Of a DNA stretch of 64,000 nucleotides, positions 11,358-22,533 are shown piece after piece (within the stretch, counting starts at the first letter, position 1; every line of letters begins with the position of its first letter). The notes under the pieces are model-generated. The model saw only the letters and a list, made by a program, of their open reading frames with translations. It was not told the DNA's origin and did not search any database. Location: contig OW051495.1 of the NCBI GenBank assembly GCA_932521035.1, positions 10,168,001 to 10,232,000 on the forward strand. Direction: 5' to 3'. A program made the position numbers and the translations under genes. The stretch is from Oscheius dolichura. Its lineage: Eukaryota > Nematoda > Chromadorea > Rhabditida > Rhabditidae.

Positions 11358-12022
11358 TAGGAATATAGCCAACTAGAAATAACAAACATCACCGGGTTGG
11401 GCATTATGGATACACGCGTCATATCTTTCATGGCAACCAGACGTCCCTGACTAGTTCCAAGATATGTCTGAGTTGCTTTTGTACAGGCAGCTGACACCTG
11501 GAAACCATAAATACAGTTGAATTATTGAAGGCGTACCATTTCTGTTGGATTCAAGGGCAAGCGAGAGGTTTTCGAGGCTCTCAGAGACAATTTGTTGTTT
11601 GTGTTGGTGCAGACGAGCTCTTGACTGTACCATCGGCATAATAGACGAGCAAGACAGATGAAACAACGAGATGATTACAGAGGACCCGCATTGAGACAAT
11701 TTGTCGATCAGTAGAGAGGATATTCAGACAGTTCCTCCTTTCAGCAACTTTTCAAAGGAAAAATGGGCAATGAAGGCGCCTCCCCATGCCACAATGGAAT
11801 CTGAAACATTGAAATCTATCGAAAAAAATGGAGAGAGCTTACTACGAAACAAAGTTGTAGCTTCTCGAACAAAAGTGCCCGTGGATTCAAAGACACACAA
11901 CTGCATAAAGGGCTCGCCGCGTTCCTGTTCAGTTATTGCAAAGCAGGTATAAAGAAACGGCCCAGTGCCAAAGATTAGAATTGATTGAATTCCCACGGGC
12001 CCCTTAACATTTACTTGTTCCA
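11000..12022 (-). CDS. Possible multipass membrane protein, interrupted by a MITE
   Basis: Minus-strand frames suggest a gene starting at 12022 (MEQVNVKGPV) with a hydrophobic segment ILIFGTGPFLYTCF. A further exon about 11520-11700 has SSVIISLFHLSCSSIMPMV, then one about 11410-11496 (joined through a GTACGC donor and TTCCAG acceptor), one with PVMFVISSWLY, and a terminal exon near 11020-11130 with LLGFSIFLLALIR. The spacing of hydrophobic segments resembles a serpentine receptor, but no family motif is present. The right arm of the MITE falls inside the reading frame at 11281-11357, and the last exon lies inside the element. The gene could therefore be broken, or the element could carry part of it. 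Low confidence. Confidence 0.3.
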
Positions 12023-12113
12023 TAAAAGTTCATTACAAGGAAGAGAATCTTAATACTTTCTGAAGATCATTGAATACTCATGGAAAACAATTAAAAAATA
12101 CCGAAAGATTAGG

Positions 12114-12586
12114 ATGATGTTGAAATTGTTGAACGCGTCTTATTTTATTTGTCTCTTATTCCCCGTTCAGATTCTCCGGAACGGGATAATAACCCTCTGT
12201 AGTATCAACTTCTTCACATTTATCGTCTTTATCTGTGCATATTCGTCATGTTTCGCCGAGGAGACACGAAACTTCCTTGACTGCTTGTTTAATATCATTG
12301 TAGCCGTGTAAGAGACCCTTGTGCCCTTTCTATAAGCCAGCAATGTTCCAGAAATGGTCCCATACTAGCTGTAGGAAGTGCCTTATACAATGAGCCGGTT
12401 ATAAAGACCCTGAAATCTCTGTTCCGAGGATCACGGGTCAATGTGGCCATGGCTGACGGGGAGCTCTACTTCCAGCAGCTGGTGCATCAATGGGAAGAAC
12501 CGTTTGAAGTCGAGGAGAAGAAAGAAAACACCAAGAAAAAATCACTACAAAAAATGGAAGCAATAGTTGTCCAAATAAAACACTAA
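12114..12586 (+). CDS. Partial serpentine receptor (TM5-TM7 part)
   Basis: Two exons, 12114-12307 and 12352-12586, join in phase to 142 residues. Hydrophobic runs (FICLLFPVQI, INFFTFIVFICAY and LFNIIVAVNGPILAV) are followed by LYNEPVIKTLKSLFRG. That is the typical junction between TM7 and the basic cytoplasmic tail of nematode 7TM receptors, and it ends in a Lys/Glu-rich tail. The first four TM segments are missing upstream, where the only good frame runs on the opposite strand. It is either a truncated receptor or one whose 5' exons I could not see. The family is not assignable. Confidence 0.45.
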
Positions 12587-12843
12587 TATGGGCCCTTGTC
12601 CTTTTCTTTCGCCTTGCGCTGCGGGACTAGACCACTTCAAATCCCAAAACTCGGCTTTCTGTAATTTTGGCGAAGTCTGTATTGAAACACCATCTTTTTG
12701 AAACGCTTGGCATGTTAGAAAACCGCCAGCAGTATGAAAATTCTGTCAAAAGCGAAATCTTGTTGTCGAAACGGTTTTGACAGAGTTTTGACCAGTACCG
12801 AACCCAGTAGTGGCTCATTCATTCTCTGCCACCTGCTGCAAGG

Positions 12844-13633
12844 ATGTCGTCTGCCGAAGAAAGTGCCTTTTCTGAAGAAGAAACTGGAGAATACCACGAC
12901 TTTGAGGAAATGGAAGAGAAGGTTGGCTGCTTTTATTCTACTCTTATTGCTTTTGATTGTTTAGCTGAAGTCGTTGAAGGACGCAGAAGAGCGCGTGGAG
13001 CTGGCCAAGTGGCTGGGAGAGGAGGCCTACCAGTTGAGCAACGAGTGCGACGACGACGGCGAGAGGAAGACGTACCTCGAGAAGGCCTACGCCTACCTGA
13101 AGACGGCCCACAAGGAGGCCCCGACCGACAAGGACACCCTCCGCTGCCTGTGTGCCGCCACCGGTCGTCTGGCCGAGGAGAGCGACGTGCGTAGCAAGAT
13201 CCGGCTCGGCTTCGAGTTCAAGGACTACCTGGACACGGCCATCGGCCAGGACGACGAGACGGACGACGACCACTCGTTCGAGCTGTTCCACATGCGGGGT
13301 CGCCTGGCCTACACCATCCTCACTCTGCCTCTTGTCGAGCGTTTCCTGGCCAAGACGTTTGGCTGTCTGCCGTCGGTGACTGTGGACGCGGCCATCGAGG
13401 ACCTCAAGAAAGCCGCCGGCCTCCATCCCAACGTGGCCGAGAACGAGCTCTTCGTCGCCAAGTGCCTCATGCTGAAGGGAGACAAGCCGGGAGCCGTCAA
13501 ATACCTGCGCAAGGCGGCCAGCTGCCAGGTGGACGTGGCCATCGAGCAGCAGTACGTCGACGAGGCCAAGAAGCTCCTCCAGAGCATCGACCCCGCCCCC
13601 AACGATGACGATAATGACCAGAATGCCGTCTAG
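12844..13633 (+). CDS. Regulator of microtubule dynamics (RMD/RMDN) family TPR-like protein
   Basis: Exons 12844-12921 and 12965-13633 join in phase 0 across a 43-bp intron, giving 248 residues. An acidic N-terminus (MSSAEESAFSEEETGE) precedes helical repeats matching the RMDN family plan: helix A-B ending KTAHKEAPTDKDTLRC, the block KIRLGFEFKDYLDTAI, HMRGRLAYTIL, and the signature segment with FLAKTFGCLPSVTVDAAIED followed by LHPN and VAKCLMLKGDKPGA. Known members (C. elegans RMD-1, human RMDN1-3) associate with microtubules or mitochondrial membranes. This copy lacks an N-terminal membrane helix, like RMD-1. The second exon is notably GC-rich. The closest match is by motif reading only. Confidence 0.75.
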
Positions 13634-13639
13634 AGGCCC

Positions 13640-14255
13640 ACCTTTGTTTTATTGTGTGCCTCATTTAAAATGAACTCGTTTCAGTTCTTCCTGTCTTATT
13701 CTTGTCTCACTTTTCGGCTCATCTTCTTGGCTATCCCTTCGACTGCCTACTTTTCGACGAAAAGTTTTCGTCCGTCTCCTCCTCCTAGAAGTAAAGAGAC
13801 TTTAGTCTCTTCAGATGCTATCGCCGGTCTTAAAACGACTGTTCCCTTGCCCCGATATCGATCAGTATCTAACTATCCAAGTAGTAAATCTCTGTTTCCC
13901 TCTTTTCGGTGGTTGCGCACCGTGCCAACAGCACAAGGGTGTGGACAGGGCCACGCCCACTCGTCTCTAATTACGAACTGTATGGGGATGGTGATCGGTT
14001 GGTTCGTATTCTCTTCTCTTACTCATCTTTTCCCTTTTTAATGATTTTCCAATAAAGCCAATGCGTTCCTTCCCCTCTTCGCTTTTCTGGGTGGTCTCGC
14101 CCCTTCCCATCGCGCCCTCCGTGTGAACAGCCCTTCTTCCTGACCCGGCCAGCCTCCCGTAGGCTTTTCTTTCTCTCTCCCCGCCGTCTCTCATTTGCAT
14201 TTCGCACCTCTGTTGTTTTTGCCTCGTTTGCCTCCCACACTGTACCCATTCTTCT
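13640..14255. other. Intergenic, pyrimidine-rich
   Basis: There are long C/T-rich frames on the plus strand, but none has coding character. AATAAA at about 14051 could belong to a transcript ending here. Confidence 0.4.
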
Positions 14256-14259
14256 AGAA

Positions 14260-15825
14260 ATGCGTTTCTTCTCCTCCGTCGTCAATCTCGTTCGTAGAAA
14301 GCGACTTCACACGGGACTGATGAAGAATAAAAGTCGATCCAGTGAAGGACTCAACCACAATCAGGTACTTACCTCTTATCCTCTTTTTGAGCTGAAATTC
14401 CAGAGTCAAACAGCCATTATAACGGAGGGAATGTTCAGAAGTCCTATACTGTGGAAGACTGCAGACGGAAAGGTAATGACCGGGGGGAAATCTGATCCAT
14501 TTTTGGTTGGAGAATAGGCTCCACTTTGCGTAACTAATCGCGCAACAGTAATCCTCACTCTAAGCATGGGGAGGGAGAATACACAGAGTCAGATTTTGGG
14601 GGCAAGCGGAAGAAAAGGAAAGAAAGCCAAGACAGGGACAACCTAGTCAAAATTGCTAGATTATGCAAAGAGTGAATGAATTTTCAGTGGCACCGTCACC
14701 AGCTGCACATCTCCCGTACTCAGGACCGTTCCAATTGGTTCTCCCTAACCCGTAAGAGTATAGAAGTGGCTCTACACAGCTCTTCCCAACTGATGTATTC
14801 AACCTTCGGTATTTTATTCAACAAACAGTCTACAATCCCATTTTCCAGACAATTCCAAGCTGATAGTCCATTTGTTCTTCGTCTCCGGTGTGTTGTCTCT
14901 CCGCTTTCCCAGCCAACTCCATATGGAACAGTATTTTGCTTGGGCTAGTGGAGCCGGGATCAAATCTTATGGTACGTGTTTCATATAAGAGATAGTGGTT
15001 CAAATGACCCGTAACTGGAGGGAATACTTCGCTGGAAAGAATTTATGACCATAGCGGTACTACTTGCTATTCTTTGAGTGTGACCTGGGGGAAAAGAGAC
15101 CGCGGGTTGTAATTCGGCCTAGAGCCTCGGGGCATACTTTCAATATCCAAAAGAGTACTCTTCGAGTATTGTTTCTATATGCTTTTTATTTTATGGTTAA
15201 TCGTGTATAGGGGTACGGACTCTCAATTCCTTCCTTATTCTCCCCATTCCAGGTTCAATATTCTCTGCCAAACTGATCCGCAGCTTGGATGGCGCCCGCC
15301 AGGCTCGAAAAGTCCTCCTAATTACCAAGGATACCTCCCTGGTCATCGTAGACGAGATCAGAAGTTCACCCCTGCTGTTCACTACCGTCCAGCTTATTCG
15401 GGTCAGTTCTCCCGTCATCCGTACAAAGCCGTCTCAATCTTGTGATTAGTCTGGATTGGACAGAGTCTGATCACCCGTGCGAAATTTACTCACTCCCTAA
15501 ACAAAGAACCATCTCAGGCTGTAACCGCCAGAGGAAGTAGCCTGGCCATCTTGTCAGCCATTCCAGGGAATGACTACTTCCTCCTGTGTGACGAGGCCAG
15601 GAACATCAAGAACTGGCACGACCTGCACACAGTGAAGAAGCAGAGACAGAAGATGTTGAACTACAAAGTATCCAAGCCAAGGAGCAGGGTCGGCCGGCCA
15701 CGGGTTAGTTCTATCCCCGTCACGGGCTATAAATCTCCCGGATTCAGATGGGGATCACCGTCTCCCGACGTAAAAAAGCCTCCGAAGCTTCGTATGAGCT
15801 CTTCCGTCGTCATCATCACCTCTGA
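14260..15825 (+). CDS. Uncharacterised protein with a TH1/PH-like segment
   Basis: Seven exons join in phase: 14260-14364, 14404-14472, 14688-14751, 14849-14971, 15253-15401, 15464-15703 and 15748-15825, giving about 275 residues. The N-terminus is basic (VNLVRRKRL). The centre reads SIFSAKLIRSLDGARQARKV, then LLITKDTSLVIVDE and LLFTTVQLIR, and further on GNDYFLLCDEARNIKNW. This order, with a basic KARxVLL-like strand, a VIVD strand and a final LLCDEA strand-helix, resembles the myosin-I tail (TH1) or PH folds, but there is no motor or IQ motif. The C-terminus is basic (VSRRKKASEASYELFRRHHH). AATAAA follows at about 15879. The phases are good; the family call is weak. Confidence 0.5.
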
Positions 15826-15969
15826 TCGCCTTTTATTTTTATCGAGATCACCATATTTTTCTATCTTTCTAGTCCAAATAAATCCCTCTTCTCAGAAGTA
15901 TGTGTTATTCCTGTATTTTTCCTCCCTCCCTCACGAGGTCATTAGCGGGCAGAGGAGGATAAAATAGCC

Positions 15970-18220
15970 TATGTTTTCGGTGGATGAGTAACCCGCCAAA
16001 TGTGCTTTTTGCTGGTAATGTGCCGAGATCAACAAGACAGATTTGGCCTATATTTTAATCAAGTGACGAGGTAACCAGAATTTGTTGGAATTTCAAACAC
16101 CGAGATCATTTTATAACAAAACAAAGCCTCTAGGAGGCTACGTGCAGCTTATTACGGTTAGATAGCAAAGATCCCGTAATGACAGTGACGATGAAGCGTA
16201 GAATCCGGTAACTGGAACGATAACAACATAGGGATAGATTATATAATAAGAGGTGTGCACTCTAAAGGACTAGACTGTCTGAGCCGGTCCTAGCCGGAAT
16301 TGTCCCTCTCCTTATGAGATAAAGAACACACCAGAACTGAAGGATCAGAGATTGCAAGGGGAAGTCGAAGTCGGGTTGAGCTGGAAGGTTCCAAACAACC
16401 TAAAGTAGAGGACGACTTTTCAACTCTCAGTAGGAAACTGTTGGGTCTCTGAATGCTCCCAAACAAACTGAACCCCCGGTATTTTTCAAGTGAAACTCTC
16501 CTACTCTTCGCTACACATAGCCCAGTTCCAACTGCTGATGAAGCCTCTACTGGGTACAATTATCCTCATGGGAACCGAAACAGGTCAAGAACAACCCCCT
16601 CTGTACTTCATCTCCACTCCCAGCAGCGTTTCCCATCCAATAATCTGAAACAGCAGTCAGTTTGCATTTCTCTTGTCTTGTTATGCTTTTCAAGTGCCCT
16701 CTTTGTTGTTTGTATCCTTTTCTATACACTCTAATCACCTGTCGCCCTCACAACACCCCCTTCTATTCCGTGTTATTGAAGAACTACTGATTACACAGCT
16801 ACAAACACCTTTATTTTTCGTCATTTTTGAATCTTCTCGTCTTGTTTCTTCTCCATTTTCTAGAGAGGGGGGCTGTTAGCAGTCCATTTAAAGCCGTTAT
16901 TAGATGGCTCAACTGATGGATGTTCAGAACAATTAGACGAAGCTTGTAGGTGGACAGAGACAGATGATTGCCTGTAATTGAGGCCTGGGAGGAACATAAT
17001 TTCTGATATTGAACCGACTGAACGGAGGTGGGAAACATCAAAGAAGAGTGCGGAAAATGGAAAAATAAAACAAGATGAGCAGGAAATAGAGCCCTCCTGG
17101 AATTGCTAGATTTCCTATTTCCTCGTAAACTGTTCCCTCGGGACGACGTGATGAGGACAAGAATATGTTCTTCGGAGTGTATCCCCCCTCGAAAACAAGA
17201 GAAGCCGAATTTCCTAGAAATTTGCTCTTCCGTAATCTGTGATGTAGTCAAAGTTCGAAGATTGGATAAAGAAGCCATTCAGAAAGCATTTTTATCTCAC
17301 GTTGTTGCTTCTTTTTCTTGCAGTCTTTGCTACCGACCTGTACTTCCTATTGTAACAGAAAAAAAATTAAGTGCAGGGAATCTGTCTACCACTTTCAACT
17401 ACTTTTTTACCATGTGATTTACTCTCAAGGACAATTGCTTCTCTATGAATAATTGGAAAATAAGCGGGGATGGAAAGTTCAAATTTTGGAGATCAAATGT
17501 ATACTTGGAATTGGAGAAGCCATATCACCTAGATTTTTAGAATTTCGAGAAGCCAGCATCGTATTTCGGCCGACAACGTAGATTATTAGGGGGAAATGTC
17601 CCTGATGTTTACTGGAATAGCCAAAGATATAAGGTTGCCCGAGTATGAAACGCTTTATCCAATTATACCCAGGGGAGCGTGGTTCTGTTCAACATATACA
17701 CACAACAGCCAGGTGGGTGACGGTGGGTGGCGGGTTAGCAGCCCGAGGAGTATGAGTCACCTTCGAGGGCTACAGGTTTATTTTTTGAAGAGAATCTCCG
17801 GCCATATCCAAATAACCCGGACGTTTCTCATATAGAGAAGCAAATTTAAATGCTCAAGTAGGGAAATCAAACTCTGGAAGGTGCCGGTCGGGCGATCCAT
17901 TGGATATTATAACTGGGGAACCGAAAAGCCATCCCAATGCAAGAGGCCCACTACACCATTGTAAGTATATGACCACTGTACTGCCTACGAAATTTTCCGG
18001 CCTACCATTGAACAAAATGGAAGAGCGCAGTCGGAACTGCCGTTTATAGGTAGAATACTCATCCTGAACAAGGACCTCTGGATAGAATCGCCTCTACAGT
18101 ATCCCAGAAATCCTTCTGCCTTGTCTATATACCTAACCTATTCATTCTCTACTCTTCCACTACCCCTCCCCCCTGGGCGGGCCCCTCGAAGAAGGCGGGA
18201 GGTCGGTCTCCACTTGCCAG
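15970..18220. other. No gene supported
   Basis: Scattered open frames on both strands (16290-16559, 16811-17278, 17103-17417) lack domain motifs and consistent splice phases. A short plus-strand frame about 17855-17950 with YYNWGTEKPSQC looks lectin-like but stands alone. Confidence 0.4.
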
Positions 18221-18225
18221 CTCCT

Positions 18226-18235
18226 TATATAAAAG
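18226..18235 (+). promoter_or_regulatory. TATA box of the 18.3-kb peptide precursor gene
   Basis: TATATAAAAG ends 36 bp before the ATG at 18271, in a GC-rich promoter. Confidence 0.6.
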
Positions 18236-18270
18236 GCTCCTCCCTCCGGCTGTATCCCTCACTCGGCATC

Positions 18271-18928
18271 ATGCCTCAGCGATTCTTGCTCCTTCTCCCG
18301 GCCTTCTTGCTCTGCTGCAGCTTTTCTAAACCGGTCGAGGCCAACCCGATCTTTATCCCGATCTCTAGCCGAGCCCTTATTGAACCCTACAGTGAGGACG
18401 ACTTCCTGGGGGATATTGCCCCTCTCCAGCCACAAAAGGTGAGGATCATTTTGAGGATTATTAGGAGAGGGTCGTTTACTTCTCTTTTTTGTCGGATTTA
18501 AATTCCAAATCAATTGAATCTGAGGACGAGATGAGTTTAAAAGAGGCATAAACAAATTAATCTGTCGTTATGGAGAGTTAATTTAGGGCGCTTCAAAACG
18601 GGAGGGGGCATCTTTCCCTTTATGGGATATGTCTGAAAACATTGGGGATTATTCCTCCGTCATCTCCTTTCTCAAAACAGCGATGTATCTGACAGGAGGG
18701 GGACTAGTCCATAGACCAAAGAAACCCCTGCTCCCTTGTTGGTGACTAGGGGGATTCTCTCGATCTCTCTGACTAATAGTACTCTCCCTGTTTCAGATCC
18801 ACTTCTTGATCCGTAGCCCTGAAGGCAATGTCCTCCCGGCCCGTCATCGTATCCGCCCCGTGGTCGAGAACACCGCCGTGAAGCGTAACTCCCTAATGGA
18901 TAACCTGGTCGGCATTGGATACGACTAA
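18271..18928 (+). CDS. Secreted peptide precursor, possible neuropeptide
   Basis: Two exons, 18271-18438 and 18797-18928, join in phase 0 to 99 residues. A strong signal peptide (MPQRFLLLLPAFLLCCSFS) is followed by an acidic linker. The second exon has basic stretches (RHRIR) and a single Lys-Arg near the C-terminus (VENTAVKR), so prohormone cleavage would release the 13-residue peptide NSLMDNLVGIGYD. A single-copy peptide after a dibasic site at the C-terminus is a common neuropeptide layout. It ends Gly-Tyr-Asp without an amidation glycine. I do not recognise the peptide; it is loosely like orcokinin-type or PDF-type peptides, but this is only a resemblance. TATA box at 18226; ATAATAAA near 19025. 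Confidence 0.6.
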
Positions 18929-18939
18929 CTCAGCCCGTG

Positions 18940-20070
18940 GCCCTCATGTGATCTCCCAGTTCAAAGTTGTCTCCCCTCATGTGATCTCATCTGTGTTTTT
19001 TTGTTGCTGGGTTACTGTAGACTGAATAATAAATGATATTTTAAAATAAAACAAATGTTTTATGAACAGAGAACGACTGGTGAGGGGAGGGTATAATACC
19101 GTCAGCAGACAGCATTAACGGATTACGTTATCCTCCTAAAAAGAAACAAAAACAGCCATTATTCTATGAATATCTGAACATGAGATGAGGGGCATGTGCA
19201 GTCCTCTAATTGCCAATTAGTAACGAGGAAATGAAAGTGAGAGGAAGTCCACCAGCCGACAGGTGTTCAGCCAGAAGCACCTCGATCTAACCAGGTGAGA
19301 AATGGAACTCTCCTTCCTCTTTCTGATTCATGTCTGGGTCTGCAAGTTTAAATTATCCACCCAGCTTGCTGCTGAGAGACGGGAACGCCTAACATCCATC
19401 ATGGGGATTGACAATTTCTATATGGAATGAGAGTTTTTGACTGGGATTGGGACCAGGAGTCAGAGATCGGCACCATTTGTGGTCCCATTCTAGAAGTGGT
19501 CTACTACTTTTCACAAAATTAATGGGGGAACATCGTGGAATACCCGAGAAGGTTTCCCCCTGCATTCCAATTTTTGTGAAGAAAAGAGCTGTCAGTGGAA
19601 TACTGATGCACAACACCAATGAGATCACTTTGTTCATTTTTGACTTGGGTACAGGACAGCTTCCAAATTACAATTATCCACCCACATGAGAAGAAACTGA
19701 GGAGGTCTACGGGCATTCAACGGCTACTTTTCGTGTTGCCGGGCTGTTTTTGCCCAATATAAGAAGATTCCCCGTACAGACATTAGTCAAAATCCCGAAA
19801 ACAAAATCTGAAGGCAGCGGATACAGCGCTCCCTTTCCATCGAGTCACATAGGATTGTTATACCATACTGTAGGCTCCTTTTAATCCAGAAGCCCTTCTC
19901 TCCTCGGATAAATTGATCACTGGTGGAGGAGAGAAGACCAGCAACTGATAATATGCTTATCCGCCTCCCTGAGGTCATTAATTCTTGGTTAGATATGCGT
20001 TGACTCAGCTGGATAAACGGGAATCTGATAAACAATCTCTCAGCCAATAAAGTGAGTTTATTAGCAGGGG
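18940..20070. other. No gene supported
   Basis: Contains the poly(A) signal of the 18.3-kb gene and short frames on both strands without motifs. Confidence 0.4.
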
Positions 20071-20078
20071 AAAACAGT

Positions 20079-20739
20079 TCAAAATGCAGTCTCGGGTCGG
20101 GTCTCCCTCCATCTTTTCAGCTCTGTGTTGCCGTGTACCCTCTTGTAGTGGTCTCTTAATTCGGGCCAGTCGTCAAAAACATGGGCACATCTCTGATGGA
20201 GATTAGCACACATTTCCGCCACCGGGAGGTCCACATAAGTTAGGGAATCGCCGACCAAATAGCCTGTTCCGTTCTCTTTTAGAGTCTTCTCAAAGAAGGG
20301 GAAGTTCTTCTTCACCGCTGGGATGAAGACGTCCTCCTTGAGGCGTTCGGGATTCCCTGGTCCCATTCCGACTTCTGCGGAGACGTAGGGCTGTATCTCA
20401 TTGAGGAAATCCTTCCACTGCTCGGCTAGAGCGTCAATTTGAGCCTCTTCCCAGGAACTGCTACCAGCCAGGCCTAAACAGGGCTCTGACGGGGAATAGA
20501 ACAGAAAACGGACCATATTTCCTAGCCAGGTAACGGGCTATGGCGAAGGATTGCGGTAGTTGTTTCCCGTCTTCTTCTAGTACCGGCAGCTGATGATACG
20601 GCATCTTCTCCTTGTGCAGATCCCAGTCCATCATCGAAATTCTGACATCTTCGAAGTCTTGTTTAGCCACGGTCAAAATCTGCCGGATCATCTCGCCCTT
20701 CCCACGACCGGGGAAGTAAAGTAACTTGTAATGGGGCAT
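20079..20739 (-). CDS. Glutathione S-transferase, sigma class
   Basis: Exons 20514-20739 and 20079-20473 join in phase across a 40-bp intron to 206 residues, the usual nematode sigma GST length. The N-terminal thioredoxin-fold starts MPHYKLLYFPGRGKGEMIRQ; the Tyr in LLYF is the expected catalytic residue of sigma GSTs. QLPVLEEDGKQLPQSFAIARY is the glutathione-binding cis-Pro and Gln-Ser region. The C-terminal helical domain carries GYLVGDSLTYVDL (the N-capping box SLTYVD) and ends with LKRWRETRP. It conjugates glutathione to electrophiles in the cytosol. A splice acceptor (TTTCAG) lies just before the ATG, suitable for trans-splicing. The upstream in-frame ATG at 20769 is less likely. Confidence 0.9.
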
Positions 20740-20769
20740 TTGCCTGAAACCGAGACATTTCTGGGACAA

Positions 20770-21200
20770 AAACTGTACGAGAAACAGGGATTGCCCAGCT
20801 GTTTTGAGAATTCTTTAGCAGGCAAGCAGGGTTAGAGCAAGGAGAGTCTCATCCTCAATGAGAAAGGGGCAGAAGTCCAAAATGAATGGGCCCCAGAGCA
20901 CCCGGGCAATAGGATTACAAGGAGGCAAATGATACCCCACTGCCTGACTTTTAGTAGCCAACAGATCAGATTGTTGTTGTTTTACCACATGAGGGAGTAT
21001 GCTGGAAACGTCACCACTTGACTGATAGGACTCCTAAATAAAGAGATGAGCACATGGCGGGTACACAGCACAGAAGACGGGAAGAAAATACAGCTGCTGT
21101 GGTAAACAGAGACTGGGGGAGATTACGCAGGGTCCAACAAGACAATGGAAAAGAGAATTTATTGTAGACAAAAAAATTGCGATATAAAACAGCAAATTGG
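20770..21200. other. Intergenic, nothing recognised
   Basis: Promoter side of the GST gene and 3' side of the next minus-strand gene. No gene or repeat seen. Confidence 0.4.
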
Positions 21201-21204
21201 ATAA

Positions 21205-21691
21205 TTAATAGACACGGAGGACGAGGATATAGGTCAGGGTGTCGTGGTAGTAGCAGCCGTAGTAGTCCTGGCCGGTGAAGATTTGAGAGTTGGTGGTAGT
21301 CTGCCAGTCAGGCCCTTGGCGGGCACTGGAGATGATCTGGGCATGGACGAGCCAGCTTCCAGTCTTGCGGGCAGCGGTGATCTGAGCATTTCAAGTTATA
21401 AGAATTTGGTTGAAGGAGATCCACCTGGTTGAGGATGCTCTTGGTGAGCTGATCCATGTCATGGATGTATCTCTGGAGGGCAAAGTTGATGTAGCGGGCG
21501 AGATCGGCATCACGGCAGGTGGCAGCTCGAACGGCGGTCGAGTTGACGGAATTCGTCTGAAATGACATACAGTCTAAAGAGGATAAAGGGGTCTAGACCT
21601 CAAGGAATTCAGGCTTGGTACCTACGGGGTTGTAGTAGTTCTCGGCCAGGACAGCGGCGGCAAGGAGCAGGGAACAGAGGAGCAGCTTCAT
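21205..21691 (-). CDS. Small secreted protein, 133 aa
   Basis: Exons 21599-21691, 21425-21556 and 21205-21381 join in phase 0. The signal peptide is MKLLLCSLLLAAAVLA. The mature part has two cysteines, one in ATCRDADLAR before an amphipathic helix (YINFALQRYIHDMDQLTKSI) and one in DYYGCYYHD near the C-terminus, plus the aromatic-rich end LTYILVLRVY. This layout is vaguely like nematode ground-like secreted domains, but the usual motifs are not clear, so I leave it unassigned. The ATG at 21691 is chosen over the in-frame one at 21799 because it starts the signal peptide directly. Confidence 0.65.
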
Positions 21692-21699
21692 ATCTAGAA

Positions 21700-22530
21700 G
21701 ACGGCCTGTACTGATAGAGAAGATATAGGGATAGGAATTAGAGAACCCTGCACCGTGACAAGCAAGCGGATCGAATGAGAACAAGCGAGAGACCAACAAC
21801 TGCTTGTGTTTGTGGCATTTGCTGTCCGAGAAACATCTGGGTCAAGCGGTAGTAACAAAACACCCATGGCAGATGTTTTCTCATTCTATGGTGGTGTACT
21901 TTTGCAATATTCGATTATTCGATTGGCTTCAAACGAGCGTATGATAGAAAAATGATGTTCGTCTTTCTATCCATGAGGGCAGAAATGGGGAGGTCGACAA
22001 GGTGAAATAGTTCTATTCTAGCGGCCATCTGGAGCCGGAGTAGACAGATAATATCCAGGTCACCACGCCATACTGTATGGCCCATACAGTGATCGCATCC
22101 TGTGGAACTCTCTATCGTAAATCAGGGACTGCCTTTTGGCCGCCCTTTCAGCGTTATTTTGAAAGGAAACACAAATTTCTGCCCCTTCCAGATGTTCACT
22201 GGATACGGTACTTCTTTTGGCCCAAAGAAGCTTGCTCACCCAAATTTCGAGGAGGATCTCTTTTCGCTTCCCATGTTTGAAGAGTCGTACTGGCCTCCCT
22301 CTGTATAAAATTAAAGAATTCTACAGGAATATAGAACCACAAGAAATGGATTGTTTCCCCCTGCCCTCTCCTTTGTGTATCTTCTGACCGCGGCTGTTCG
22401 CATTTCTTGCTCTTTTTCACTGACCCAATTGTAACACAGATCGAGCACTCCGAAAGATGTTTTGTTGCTCTTGTTGTGTGGAATAGAGACGAGGATCAAT
22501 AGTACATTTTATTAGAGTCTCTCATTTGAT
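21700..22530. other. Intergenic, nothing recognised
   Basis: Frames at 22077-22308 on the plus strand and 22196-22499 on the minus strand have no recognisable product. AATAAA on the minus strand near 22507-22513 ends the REEP-like gene. Confidence 0.4.
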
Positions 22531-22533
22531 CAT

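Noticed and set aside
13967-14285. Arg/Lys/Gly-rich minus-strand frames
   Set aside because: Shadow of the C/T-rich plus strand; no splice sites or motifs.
17855-17970. C-type-lectin-like fragment YYNWGTEKPSQC
   Set aside because: A single short frame without a matching upstream or downstream exon; resemblance may be chance.
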